NCBI RefSeq assembly: GCF_000213175.1
Contig: NW_009799103.1
Location: forward strand, 3,125,896-3,189,895
DNA length: 64,000 bases
Direction: 5' to 3'
DNA from: Neurospora tetrasperma FGSC 2508
Lineage: Eukaryota > Ascomycota > Sordariomycetes > Sordariales > Sordariaceae
Each line of letters starts with the position of its first letter. Within the stretch, counting starts at the first letter, position 1. The notes under the pieces were generated by a model. That model was not told where the DNA came from. It saw nothing but the letters and a program-made list of their open reading frames with translations, and did not search any database. A program made the position numbers and the translations under genes. Of this stretch, positions 45,951 through 59,000 are shown in pieces.

Positions 45951-46821
45951 TGTGTTTCTCAAAATGAGACTGATACACGTCAGACCTGTGTCAATATCAC
46001 GTAAGCCATGTACATATGTAATTTATTTTATTTTGTTCAACAGGTCGAGGTCGTCATACATAATCCGATATCATCACAGTCCAGATGTTTCAGATGAGCT
46101 GTCCATGTCCGGGAATATCGTTGCTGTGAGAACCGAGACTCGGACATTCTGAAACAAAAGGGCTGGATTAACCTTCTTCTGGAAGAAGACGAGTACCTAG
46201 CGACATGACGTGTTGCAGTGGACACAGCAGGCTCTAATGATGATGAAATCTTTGCCAGAACACGATACTGCTAAGATTGTAAGCAAAGGTTCGTTACAGG
46301 TACAAATAGGTAAAAGTTCAGTCGAGTCGAGTCAACCTCGGCTTCAACTCATTAGATTCTCACGCAAGGCTCACAAGATTTCGCGTCATAGTATGAATTA
46401 AGAAAATAAAGAAATGATGTATACTAAAATTTGGTACGTATATAGATGCGCTGGAATGTATGTAGATAATCGAGCAGCCATTACGCCGTTATCCAGAAAG
46501 ATATATTGACACCCGACATACAATTGTGTCGTATGTACACGGCGTTGCATGGCCTGACTCTCATGCTCTCAACAACAACGTTTGCCATTTCTTCTAATGC
46601 GACTTTCAACCGTCAAGTGTGTTTGCGTTTGCGTTTGGGGGTATCTTATCACCAACTTCCCTCTCAGCTTTCCAAGATGATCGAACCGACTTGAAAGGAA
46701 CCCCTCTTTAAGAGTAGTTCCAATTCAAATATCAGATGAGATCAGAACATGACTACAGCTTGTTTGTTTTCTAGTTTTTTGCGTTTCCTTGTTTGGTCTC
46801 TCTTAAATTTGGACATCAAAT
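43461..46821. other. 3.4-kb intergenic region
   Basis: Promoter side of the CP-motif gene and 3' flank of the amylase. Only short frames. It contains a (CT)14 repeat, a T13 run (45654-45666) and an A13 run (45687-45699) facing each other, and C/T-rich DNA at 45060-45190. No gene is supported. Confidence 0.5.
45919..45946 (+). repeat. (CT)14 dinucleotide repeat
   Basis: Fourteen perfect CT units in intergenic DNA. Confidence 0.92.
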
Positions 46822-48563
46822 TTAAAGGAGCAAGCTAGCAGTTCCGAGAACGGCAGCCATCAGGACACCGGTGGCGGCGCCCTTGGAGACAGCGCCATTC
46901 TCCTCCTTGGGGCCGTCAACGGTGGTCTTGGTGCAGATATCGGTGCCCTCAAGAGCAGACTTCTTGACCCAGACCTTGGGTTCGCCAGCGCCCATGTAGG
47001 CGGTGATCTGGCCGAGGCCGTCGGCAGTGGTCGTGGCGCAGCTGAGGACCTCGACAACCTCGTCAGAGTCGCGGAAGCCGCCAACGGACATCTGGTAGCT
47101 GTCGCCCTTGGACGACTTGTTGGTGACGCAGAACACGACCGAGTTCTCGGCGGGGCCCTTTTGCTGGCAGAAGTGGTTGGTGTCGGCAATCAGGACATTG
47201 GACGTCTGCTTGACGTAGGTAGGCGACTGCTTGATGGCGTTCTTGCGGACCTTGTTGAGGGTCTGGGCAAGAACGTAGAGGGGCGCCGAGGTGTTGTAGC
47301 TGGACGTCCAGAGGGGCTCGCGGTTCTCAGGGGTCGCGCCGCCCGTGAAGTGCTGCTCCTGACCTTGGTAGACTGTTGATTGTGTCAGATCAGTGATTTT
47401 CTGATGCGCAGAAAAGGGAAAATGCGAAAACAAATATGTGTGTCTTACCAGTAGGGATACCGTCGTTCATGATAACGTAGGTCATGGCGTTCTTGGCGAG
47501 GGCCATATCTTGGTTCTGGCTGGCAAAGCGAGGCATATCGTGGTTCTCGATGAAGGTACCGAGGGCAAGAGTGTCGTTGCAGCTGTCTTGGGCCTGGGCG
47601 CGGATCTCGCCGAGGCGCTCAAAGGAACCGCCGTTGAAGGCCGCGTTCAAGGGATAGTAGTCGAGGTAGTTGGGCATGCCGGGGAGGAGGTTCTTGGACT
47701 TGTTCTGGTAGCGGCACATGTCCTCGGTGACACCGGTCAAAACCTCACCGAGAGCGAAAACGCCGGAAGCCTGGACAAATTGGGGCAGGAACTCATCGTT
47801 GACGTGCTTGGCGGCATCGATACGGAGACCATCGATGGAATAGGTCGAGACGAGATTCTTGATCCACTTGGTGAAAAGGCTGACAACATCGGGGGACTCG
47901 GTCTTGAGATCGGCGAGAGCAATGCCATAGGGATAGAGCCAGCAGTCCTGGTAGTTGGTGGCGTTCTCCCACTCGGTAACGTTGCAGTACGGGTGGAAGT
48001 ATTTCTTGTCGTTGAACGGCTTGAACACGGAGTAGTCGACCTTGGGGGGCACAACATTGTCGAACTCTTGCGCCATGTGGTTCACGACAACGTCAACCAT
48101 GAGGAACATGTCACGCTTGTGGATCTCATCAATGAGGTTCTTGAGGTCCTCCTCGGTACCGAATTTGGGGTTGACCTGGGTGAGATCCTGCGACCAGTAA
48201 CCGTGGTAGGGCTCGCCAACGGCGGTGTTCTTATCCTCGTTCTTGATGACGGGGCTGATCTGGATGGCATCGAAGCCCATACCTGTACGTATTCTGTCGG
48301 CTGCTGGGCTCACAAAACGGGCATGAGACAGGCTGGCCAAACTTACCTTGGATATAATCCAACTTGTTGGTAAGGCCCTTCCAAGTACCACCGCAAAACT
48401 CGTACAGCTTGCAGTCGACCGAACCGCCGTCGTCGCGAGCGAAACGGTCGATCATGACCTGGTAGATGGATCGGGACTTCCACGCCTCAGCGTCGGCGGC
48501 GGCAGCATAACCGGAAAAGCTCAGGGCCGCCGCAATGGCGCCCGTCAAAAGAGATGACCGCAT
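46822..48563 (-). CDS. GPI-anchored GH13 alpha-amylase (AmyD/AgtA-like)
   Basis: Three exons on the - strand (48563-48347, 48282-47449, 47372-46822) give 533 aa. A signal peptide (1-22) precedes a GH13 catalytic domain with all four conserved regions: DVVVNH, GLRIDAAKH (nucleophile Asp), ALGEVLTG (acid/base Glu) and FIENHDMPR (stabiliser Asp), and the join after GIPT reads VYQGQEQHF as in fungal taka-amylase types. The C-terminal GAATGVLMAAVLGTASLLL is a GPI signal. In Aspergillus, GPI-anchored amylases of this type (AmyD, AgtA) lie beside an alpha-1,3-glucan synthase and act as 4-alpha-glucanotransferases or modulators of alpha-glucan in the wall rather than as starch scavengers. Here too the gene is head-to-head with a glucan synthase gene, 4.5 kb apart, so the same role is inferred. 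Secreted digestive amylase is the alternative. Confidence 0.93.
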
Positions 48564-50820
48564 GTTGTTGTGTGTTTCTGGTGGATGTTGAGTTTGTCGT
48601 CGTTGTCGTCTTGGTCAACGCGGGTTGTGAATAACGGGTTTATTTTCAACGAATGGCTCTTTCTGGTCCCTTTCTTTCCTTCTTCCTTCTCAAAGAGTGG
48701 CTGTTTCTCCGATCTTTCGACACCGTCCGGAAAACGAGGGGAGGGATGGCGCAAAGGGGAGTAAACAAAAGCGAGTGTCTACGGGCAAACCGATGGTTGG
48801 AAAGACCGAAGGAAAGAGCGCAGGCAAATAAAAAATGGGATTCAATTCGCGATATACTACAAAATGAGTGACTGGTGGAATGGCGACAAGCGACTAGCAC
48901 CGGAAGGACGGGATTTTGGTTGTGGAGAGAGGGAGAGAAAAGAAGACCGGGAGATGAGTCCGGGTTGGGATGGCTAGGAGAAGGGTCGTCCAGAGTACGA
49001 GGAGTGACAAGGAAGGTACGAGGTCAGGAACGGCTTGTGATTGGCTGGTGGTGCCTTTTTCTTACCTCGGAAGGGATGAACGCCGGCCCTGCTCGGGGAT
49101 GCTGCGAACCACGAGACCCAGGGAAGCCCACCACACCTGCAAATCACCAACCTTATGCTGCTGAGATCTGCCAGCCCGCAATTGCGAGGACTCCAGTCGC
49201 TATACGATAGCCTCGACAGCGGCCTTTTTTCTGCCACGGACAACGGCACAAGGACGGCAGGACAACAGCCAGATCGTGGAGAAGGCCAGCCAGGGGGTAG
49301 AAGGAGTTACCCTTTTGGGGGGCATTCTAAAAGCGTCTCATGTCGCCCAAGAAGATCCCAACAAGTCTCAATTTCAGAACGGACAGGGAGATCGGTCACT
49401 AGTGAGGGTTAGCTGAGGGCCGTTAGGGTTGGACGAGGAGGGCAGCACCAGGGCAGGGAGTGTGGTGACGGTGGGCGAAAAGGGGCGAAGCGACTGAGGG
49501 GGGGAGGATCATGGAGCAGCCAAGACCAGAAAATAAATGAACAGGCCAGGGTTGCCGGTATTGCTTTAATCTGTGATTGACCCGACACCCACTGTCAATC
49601 AAATCCGTGGGCAATTCAATCCTCGTGGGTTTCCATAAATGAAGCGAACCCACTTGGTGTTGGTATGTATGTAGCAGTGATGCAGGTCCCTTTTTCTCTT
49701 CAAGTGTTTTGAGGTGGTTGTCCCATTGTTTCCTACACTGCATTGATGGCAAGAGTCGGTGAGACGAGACGAGGTGCCTGGTGACCGTGGTGGAGGGTGA
49801 CAGCCTGCTAGTGTGTCAAACGTTGCAGTGGTGGTGTTCACTCATTGTTGGCACAGCGGGCAAAGTTCACATTATCCAAACAAGTCGCTGACCACCTACC
49901 CGGCACCTCAATCAGTACCATACCCAAGACTGACACGGTGCAGTGTGGTGGCACAGTACTTATGTACCTGCGTAATGTAAAGTAAAGAAGGTAAACCGCG
50001 TAACGACCGTTATTGCATCCAGAGGTATGTATCATGCGGGACGGGAGCTGTAGGACTTGAAGATTTGGACACTAGGTAAGCATGGCATTGTCCGACCCGG
50101 CCCATTGCGCACTAGGTTGAAATGTTTATGCCATCATGCGATTCACGACGCCGGCGGGATCTAGGGGTTTAAACCACCAGCAACCTAAAAGAGAGGGATA
50201 CGAGCCGGTCGGGTCTTATAAACCCAGAGCGGCGTAGTTCAGGCGCTATGAATTACGCGAGATTTTCTCGAATTTTCCCGGGCGGAGAAGCACGGTCCAC
50301 CTTGGAGGTACCCCCGCCGCTGTTCCTGTCCACTGCGGCTGCCCACTGAGGTCAGCTCTGGCCGGCCGGGCAGGGCAGCCCCTTTCCCTCTTTTCCCGAT
50401 TCTCGACTACCGCTTGTCCGATCCACAAAGCAGCCCTCTTGGCAGCCCACTGTAGCCCACCCATTTCCACCACTCTGTGCCAATCAATCAGAAACCCGGC
50501 TATTCGTTCCGTCGTCGGTCCAGCCAGAACTCCTCCCACCTTGTCCAATACGGGACAACGCCCACTTCAGCCAATCCCGACTCCATACCTATGTACACCA
50601 CATACCGTTACTAGCAAAGCCATCTTGTTCGACAGCTTCCATGTTCTACACTACTACCCGTCCTTATTATTGGCATGTTGCAGATGGCCACCTCCCCACT
50701 GCCAAAGATTGGGAAGAACACGGCCAGGGCAGCATCACGGCGAGACACCACCGCAGTGCAGATCTATCAGATTACATACCTACACTACACTACAGAGAGA
50801 CGGAGTGAGGGAAAGAGAGA

Positions 50821-50840
50821 GCCCTGCCCTGCCCTGCCCT
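50821..50840 (+). repeat. (GCCCT)4 pentanucleotide repeat
   Basis: Four perfect GCCCT units in the amylase-synthase intergenic region. Confidence 0.85.
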
Positions 50841-52928
50841 GCCTACGGTAGCAGGCCTACCTTGTAGGGTGTTCTCTGCGACGACGCCAGGTATCGCGAC
50901 ACACGCGACGGGAGCGATTCGAACACGAAAAGAATGGAAGAATAGAACACCTTAGCACCCCGCTGCCAAGGAACGCGAGATCCAGCAAACAAGGCTCAGT
51001 CTCGTACCATGAAACTGAACCCATCGGCTGCCAGGTACTCCCCTTCTCCTGCCCGGGCTCCAGCAACCAGGCTTGTTGTTGGCTGCTGTCTGAGTCTCTT
51101 GTTGCCGTCATTGTTCTCGACCTTGTTACGACATCGTATGGTATGCTATGCTGGCTGACTCTTTTTGTGCCGGACCAGACAATGGAGCAAACAGCCACAA
51201 ACCGAACCTCGCTATACACTACCTACACTACATGGTCACTCGTCCCTCTCGACCCCACGTGCTATGTGTTACCGCGCCGATATACACTATAACCTCAACA
51301 TACACAAACCATGTGCCGACGCAGCCACAAGGCGCAGAAATGTTAGGGAAACACTGAAAGGCCCAGAGCCGCACACTGCTATTTGCTACACTACACTAGA
51401 TGATGGTCGTAATGGTGGGTAGTGGTGGTGGTTCAGTGCCCAGCCGGTGTGGTTGTTCCTGAGCGTTTAGGCCTCCCGATTGGCCCAATCGGTTGATGTT
51501 CTTTCCGACCACTGCAGGTGGATGGACCTAGGCTGCCAGGGGCTGCCAAGCTTTCCCTATTTACATACACTACCTTACACTATACTTCCCTTGCACTGGA
51601 CTCCTCCCAGCTCCCACCTCACCACCCACCTTTTACAAAATTTCCTACCGTGCCCAGTATCTAGTGTACACGAGGTTGCTCGTATCGCACCCAGACACGC
51701 TACTAGTACCGGTATGTACGCTGTATCTGTGGATGACCTGGTCAGTGCGGCGGAGCAGGGGGGTCGCCGTCCGGGTGGACGCTCAAAGAAGAAAGAAGCC
51801 AAAAAAAGCACTGGAAAAATGGTGTCGCCTCATCGTGGAACCTTTTCCGGCTTTCCTGCTCTCGCCCTGGCCGCAAGGCCCCTCATCCAACACGACAATT
51901 GTTGCGAGCGCAATTGTTGGCCGCCAGCATTGCCGATCATGTCGCGGACATGGCGAAAGGTTTAGTGTACGAATCGAAATGATGGGCTGGCAATCCAGCG
52001 AACAAAGCATTTCCTTCTGGTCGTTTCGCAGAACATAGGGTACAGTATTGGCATTCCCTCTTTACATCTCTAGCCTCTCTAGTGTAGGTACACAGTAGCC
52101 CGCCTATACTAGCCTCTATGGTTGTAGGGGCCTCCTCCTAGGGCCAACACGTATGGTATCGCGCCCCGCCCCCATCAAGCCGCGCCAAAACTTGCCCATG
52201 CCGCCCTGTATGATGGAGATCCGGTGGCGTTCTGCGTTAAACTAAACGCTGTGATATGTGAGATGGACAGTCGAGAAGCAAGGTGCCAAACGCTCCAAAA
52301 CAGCCCTGACGCCTGACGAGGACGCTACTGGGCCATTTGGACGGCTTCTTCGTCGCAGATACCACCTGGACGGGTGAGAGAATGCCGTTGTGCCTCCTTT
52401 TTCTGGGCTCCTTGGAACGTTTTGCTGGTGGGCCGTCCAGACGACATGACACCCTAGACACCGCCGAATAGGGGCCGCACAGTACGGCACCACGTCGCTT
52501 GACGTCGAGTGGGCCAGCTGGCGCCCCCAATCGCGCCCCCTTTGTTGGCTGCTACTGGTCAACAGCCCCTTGTCCACCGTGCATCACAGAATGGGTCGGA
52601 AGACACGGATATGCCAACAACCATGAACGCATCCGAGCTTTGGCAAGCCATCAGAGTTGCCCCAGAATGGCTGAAGCCCCTTTCTGCCTGGTGGGCCTTC
52701 TTGAAAGCTCAATGTTCATGTCGTGGGGTTGCCAGCCACCGACGGCCAGATCCGTTCGTTACGTATCCAACACCTTGGGGCCGCCAGCACATCTTTTCCT
52801 CTTCTCAAACTCACGTTCCATATTCTGTATCGTCCTTCATTCGCGTGGCTTGTGTTGGAGATCTTGGGCCGGTTCCGTCGTCGTCGTTCGTTTTACACAC
52901 GTTTACACGCCTATTACCTACCTGCCCT

Positions 52929-52968
52929 TACTACTACTACGACTACTACCACCACTACTACTACTACT
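52929..52968 (+). repeat. CTA-rich trinucleotide tract upstream of the glucan synthase
   Basis: Imperfect (CTA)n with GAC and CAC interruptions, 70-110 bp before the start codon and probably in the leader. Confidence 0.75.
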
Positions 52969-53013
52969 TATCTTGTCTCTCGTTACAGTACTCGAGTTTT
53001 CCTGTCGCTCCCC

Positions 53014-53025
53014 ATGAAGTGGTGA
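53014..53025 (+). promoter_or_regulatory. Three-codon upstream ORF before the glucan synthase start
   Basis: ATG AAG TGG TGA ends 12 nt before the main ATG at 53038. If the transcript begins upstream, every scanning ribosome meets this minimal uORF first. A downstream GTG in frame with the main ORF is not needed as a start. Confidence 0.4.
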
Positions 53026-53037
53026 GCGACGGTGACG

Positions 53038-56000
53038 ATGACTCGTCTAGCGTTGTTTTCGATTCGCGCTCTCTTCACAATAGCGACAACATTTACACTC
53101 ACTGACGCCCTTCGATACGATGCCGAAGAGATAGAATACAATCTCAACCGGAACAAAACCGCCACAAGTCCTCTTGACTACTGGGGCGACCGAACAGAGG
53201 ATGACCCGAACTTTACATATTTCCCTTCGCCCAAAAACTGGCGAGTACCCTTCTACACCGTCTTCGTTGATCGCTGGGTAAACGGCGAGCCAGACAACGA
53301 CAATGCCAATGGCACGCTTTTCGAGGCCGATATCATGAGCAATCAGCTCCGATTCGGCGGTGACGTGGACGGAATCATCGACTCGCTGGATTACATTCAG
53401 GGACAGGGAGTGAAGGTACGAACGAGCCGACTGCTAGAACCGTAACCATGACGCAAACTAACAAAGACCATCACAGGGAATCTACATTGCAGGCTCCCCC
53501 TTTATTAACCAACCGTGGGGTGCGGATTCGTACTCGGTAGGTTCCTCCTCGTTTCAGTCCCGGCCCCCTCGACGACAAGATCCAAAGCTGACCGTTTCTG
53601 CTTGCTAGCCACTTGACTTGACTCTTCTTGATAAGCATTTCGGTAATATCAAAAAATGGCAGGAGGCGATCGACGCCATTCACGCCCATGGCATGTGGGT
53701 CATCATGGATAACACTATGGCAACGTAAGTGAAGCGTGGTTCTAAACTCTTTTACTCCCGGTCGCGGTGATGGCTGACTTAGCTTGTAGCATGGGTGATC
53801 TCATTGGTTTCGAGGGTTACCTGAACACAAGTACGCCTTTCCTCGTGGAGGAACACAAGGTTCTGTGGAAGAGCGATCGGCGTTACCTGGACTTCGACAT
53901 CGGCAACACATATAACAAGACGTGCGACTATCCAGAGTTTTGGTACGAAGATGGCAAGAGGATCAAGCCTGATGGGCTCAAGGGATGCTACGACAGCGAC
54001 TTCGATCAATATGGTGATATCGAAGCCTTCGGTGTTTTCCCTGATTGGCAACGCCAGCTTGCCAAGTTCGCCTCCGTCCAGGATCGTCTCCGCGAATGGA
54101 AGCCCGACGTGATTGCTCGACTCGCCCGATTTTCCTGCATGACCATCGGCATGTTGGACGTCGACGGTTTCCGTATTGACAAGGCCGTCCAGGTTACGGT
54201 TGATGCTCAGGCGCATTTCAGCAGCGCGATGCGAAAGTGCGCAAAGGAAAAGTTCAACAAGGACAACTTTATTGTCGTCGGAGAAATCACAAGTGGTAAC
54301 ACTCTTGGATCTATCTACCTTGGTCGCGGTCGCGAGCCTGAACCAGCCGAGGAGCTTTCGGATGACCCCGTAAAGGCTCTGACCCTCGGCAACGCGACTA
54401 CCGATGTCTCCAAGTACTTCGTTCGCGAGAAGGGCAACAGTGCCCTGGATGCTGGTGCGTTCCATTATTCCGTCTATCGTTTCATGACCCGCTTCTTGGG
54501 CATGAGCGGTAACCTCAGAGCCGGCTACGATTTGCCCACGGACTGGATCGAAACCTGGCACGAAATGATCGCAACAAACGACTTTTGGAATGCCAACACT
54601 GGTGAATTCGATCCTCGCCATCTTTACGGTACATCCAACCAGGACGTGTTCCGTTGGCCAGCTATTGAAAAGGGTACTGAGCGTATGCTTCTCGCCTACT
54701 TCATCACCACCTTCCTCTTGCCAGGCGCCCCCCTCATGTATTACGGTGAAGAACAGGAGCTATACGCGCTGGACGGCACGGCCGAGAATTACGTCTACGG
54801 TCGTCAGGCTATGGCTCCCAGCCCAGCATGGATGGCTCACGGCTGTTTCTCGTTGAAGAACGATCTTTACGTTGATTGGCCGGTCACCAAGGCCAAAGAT
54901 GGCTGCCGAGATCCGTCCGTCGGCTGGGATCACCGCAATCCTGCTGCGCCCGTGCGCAACATTCTCAAGAACATGTTCGCCATGCGGAACTCTACCCAGC
55001 TCGGAGTCCTGGAACACGGCTGGCTGCTTGAAAAGCTTTCCAACCAGACCGATTTCACGTTGCTCAAAGGCAGCGGTGACCCTACGGAACGTGGCATCTG
55101 GAGCGTCGTCCGTGGACTCTACCCTGGAGTGCAAGACAAGCTCAAGGACAAACCTGTCTGGTTTGTTTACCATAACCGAGAGAACACAACGACGTACAAG
55201 TTCAACTGCGACCAGAGGGAGAGCGCGTTCCTCTCGCCCTTCGATGCCGGAACCAAGGTGAAGAACCTGATGGATGATGGTGATGTTATCACGCTGTCTT
55301 CGTCTAACGTCAAGAACAACTATACCAACTCGGGCAAGAACATGGGCTGTCTTTCAGAGGTCACCTTGAACCCATTCGAGTTCCGTGTCTACGTGGATGA
55401 CCCTGAGGACCGCTGGATGCAGCCGGCACCGATGATCACCAAATTTACGCCAGGACATGACGTGCCTATTGACTCGACAAAAGCAAATGGCCGGATTGAC
55501 ATCTCGTTCGAGTTCAATACCGAGATGGACTGCGATAGCGTGACTAAGTCGCTCACTGTTAACTTGACGCAAGATGGCGTGAACGACCCCACGCAGCTCT
55601 CTTGGACCACGCCCAACTGCGAGGTTTTTACACCCCAAGATGCAGACAAAATCAAGTATACGGGAGCAATCAACTCGGCCTGGAGGTGGAATGCTACTTT
55701 GACTAATGTTGCTGACGGCATCATCAAGCTCACTCTCGATCCTACCGCCGCAGCGAAGGGCGGCAATGTGACGAAAGGCACTCGCGATCACTTCTTGCTC
55801 AGACTTGGCAAACCTTCCAATCCGGTCGTGTGGGGAATGGATGCAACCTACAACTGGGACCTTCTTCAGAGCGTAAGCAACAACCTGTACAAGATCAAGC
55901 ATAACGCCCCTGGCGCAACGAAATGGCGTTACAGCACCAACTTTGGATCTACCTGGAGCGAGTGGGTTGATTATACCGGCAAAGAGACGTCGGTTACCGG

Positions 56001-59000
56001 CCAGCAGTGGTCGGGAACTGCTTTGCAGGCCTGGGAGGGCAAGCATATTCAAGTTCAATACTTCAGCAAGCCCTTGGGCTCATCGGCGTTTATTCAGCAC
56101 TCGGACAAGGGTATCGACTACCAGCGTGTGTTCCCGCACATCAAGCTTCACGGTCCCTTCAACAAGTGGGGTTACGACACCGGCCTGCCGGGCTCGATGG
56201 ATCTTGTCGGCCACAACACTTGGTCGTTGCATTACATGTATGAATGGCCGGCCAACTTCCAGCTCAACATCTGGGGTATCAACCCGGACAACCAGCCCGA
56301 TGTCTCCTTCATCTTTGGCGATATTGATGGTGACCACGTTGTGGACCGCCTCCCCCCTAGCAGTCTTGCCAACAACGTCATCAACATCACCGATGCTCCC
56401 CCGACGCCCGCTCTTGCGTGGAAGGTTTACTACAACGACGCGACCTGGACGTATCATTTGGAGCCGGCTGGCAACATGAACGTCCAGATTGCTCTCTTCT
56501 GGCTCTTCGCAATCCTACCTGTGGCGCTGGCCTGCTTGGCTGGCTGGATCTACGTCACCAGTTTCTACCAAGTCAAGGTCAACAAGTCTGGTTTCGCGAC
56601 CAAGGGCTGGATGCCACTCAAGATTGGCAACCTCTCGAAGCTCAACATCGCTAACGTCGGCAAGGGCGTTGAGATGAACGCCATTACCCCACCGCCCCCG
56701 AGCAGTGCGCTTTCTCCCCTTGGTGCTGCCGGTGGCCGGAGAACCGTGTTGATTGCCACCATGGAGTACAACATTGACGACTTCAAGATCAAGATCAAGA
56801 TTGGTGGTTTGGGTGTCATGGCCCAGCTGATGGCGAACGCGTTGCACCATATGGACATCGTTTGGGTTATTCCTGTGGTCGGCGACGTTGACTATCCTCT
56901 TGAGAAGATGCAAAAGGCCGAGCCCATGTACGTCGATGTTATGGGTCAACCCTATGAGATCGAGGTCTACTACTATGTCGTCAAGAACATCACCTACGTC
57001 CTTCTCGATGCTCCTATCTTCCGCAAGCAGACCAAGGCCGATCCTTACATTGCCCGTATGGACGATATTGAAAGTGCCATCTTGTACGCTGCATGGAACT
57101 ACTGTATTGCCGAGTCCATCCGCCGCTTCCCGGTCGATATCTACCACATCAACGACTACCACGGTGCCGCCGCTCCCCTCTATCTGTTGCCCCAGACAAT
57201 CCCCGTCTGTCTTTCGCTCCACAACGCCGAATTCCAGGGTATGTGGCCGATGCGTACCCCCGAGGAAGCGAAGGAAGTCTGCGAGGTGTTCAACCTGCCG
57301 CCTGAGGTCGTCAAGGATTACGTTCAGTATGGTTCCGTCTTCAACTTGTTGCACGCTGGCGCCAGTTATCTCCGTATTCACCAGCGTGGTTTCGGTGCTG
57401 TCGGTGTGTCCCGCAAGTACGGTGATCGTTCGTTGGCTCGTTACCCTATTTTCTGGAGTTTGAAGAACATTGGCCAGCTTCCTAACCCCGATCCTTCCGA
57501 TACCGCCGACTGGGATCCCAGCCAGGATGCCAATGACCAAGCCAAGGGCGTTGAGGTTGACCAAGCAGCTGAGGAGAAGAGAGGAGAGTACCGTCGCCAG
57601 GCTCAAGAATGGGCTGGTCTCGAGGTTGACCCTTCGGCTGAGCTTTTCGTCTTCGTTGGTAGATGGTCTCTTCAGAAGGGTGTGGATCTGATTGCTGATC
57701 TGTTCCCCAGCATTTTGGAAAAGGTGAGTCAGCGCTGCCCCATTACATGTCGGTGCCTGTGAATTGTTTGCTGACAGATTTGTGTAATAGTACCCCAAGA
57801 CGCAGCTCATCGCTGTTGGTCCCGTCATTGATCTCTACGGTCGCTTCGCTGCCCTCAAGCTGGAGAAGCTCATGCAGAAATACCCCAAGCGTGTCTTCAG
57901 CAAGCCCGAGTTCACTTCGCTTCCCCCCTACATCTTCACCGGTGCTGAGTTTGCCCTTATCCCCTCCCGTGATGAGCCCTTCGGTTTGGTCGCTGTTGAG
58001 TTCGGAAGAAAGGGTGCTTTGGGTGTCGGTGCTCGTGTCGGTGGTCTCGGTCAAATGCCTGGTTTCTGGTACACTGTCGAGTCCATGACGCCCTCCCATT
58101 TGATCCAACAGTTCAGACAGGCTATCGAATCCGCCCTTGCCTGCAAGCACAACAAGAGAGCTGTCATGCGTGCGTGGTCCGCCAAGCAGCGTTTCCCGGT
58201 CGCCCAATGGGTTAAGCAGCTCGACGACCTGTACAGCGAGTCTATCCGTATCCACATCAAAGAGCAGAAGAAGAAGAAGCTGGAAGTCCTGAGCCCGGGT
58301 CTTACTGTGCCCGGTGCCTCGTCGCGTGCTAGCTACGCTGATCCTGGCAGCGGCCGTTCGTCTCCTGGTCCTCTCGCCGTTCCCTCCCGTCCCGTTACCC
58401 CCACGCTCCGCGATCTTGCTTCTCCCGATCTCCCGACGCCGGGTGCCCCCTGGGCAGGCGGAAGGTCCGAGTCACCGGGAGCCCGCGACTCGACTGCGAG
58501 CTCCATTGCTGGAAACTTCTACTTGCAGCCCGGCGGTGCTCGTGAGAGTACTATGAGTGTAGACAGCTTTGCGATCCGTGCCCAGAATGGAGGACCCATG
58601 TCGCCTGGCCTTGGTCCCGATGGCGGCCTTGCCTTCCCTCGTCCTGCGTTCACGCAAGCCCACCGCAACAGCAGCTTGCTCAGTCTTCCGGACGTTGTCG
58701 GTGACCGCCACGATCTTAAGCTCCAGAAGGTTGATCAGTTCTTCAACGATACCAACGGCGAATACTATGCGGAATTCGAGCAGATGCTTGAGGCCTTGAC
58801 CGCTAGCAACTCTTCCAGTGACCTCTGCATTGAAACCTTCTTGAAGAGGAGTGAAAAGGAGTGGTTTGCTAGGTACAGAGACGCGAAGCTTGGTCGCCAC
58901 AGAGACGCCAGCCGTATGGGCCGGGGTGGTAGTGGCAGACCCGAGTCGAGAGGCGGGGATCGCAGCGAGTCGGTTGTCAGCCGTGGCCGCCAACCTATGC

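Larger units (their letters stand above)
48564..53037. other. 4.5-kb divergent intergenic region between amylase and alpha-1,3-glucan synthase
   Basis: The longest gap in the window outside the RIP island. No coding region is supported. It has scattered ACACTAC words (50777-50791, 51221-51232, 51385-51397), a (GCCCT)4 repeat, a CTA-rich tract and a tiny uORF before the synthase. It may hold long promoters for both wall genes or an unrecognised non-coding transcript. Confidence 0.5.

Noticed and set aside
47438-48373. 311-codon + strand frame opposite the amylase
   Set aside because: Antisense to the GH13 catalytic domain and crosses its introns.
52509-53105. 198-codon frame overlapping the glucan synthase start
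   Set aside because: Out of frame with the synthase, no ATG in good context, low-complexity Tyr-rich tail from the CTA repeat.
56515-57828. 437-codon - strand frame opposite the glucan synthase
   Set aside because: Antisense shadow of the GT5-like domain, crossing the intron at 57724-57790.
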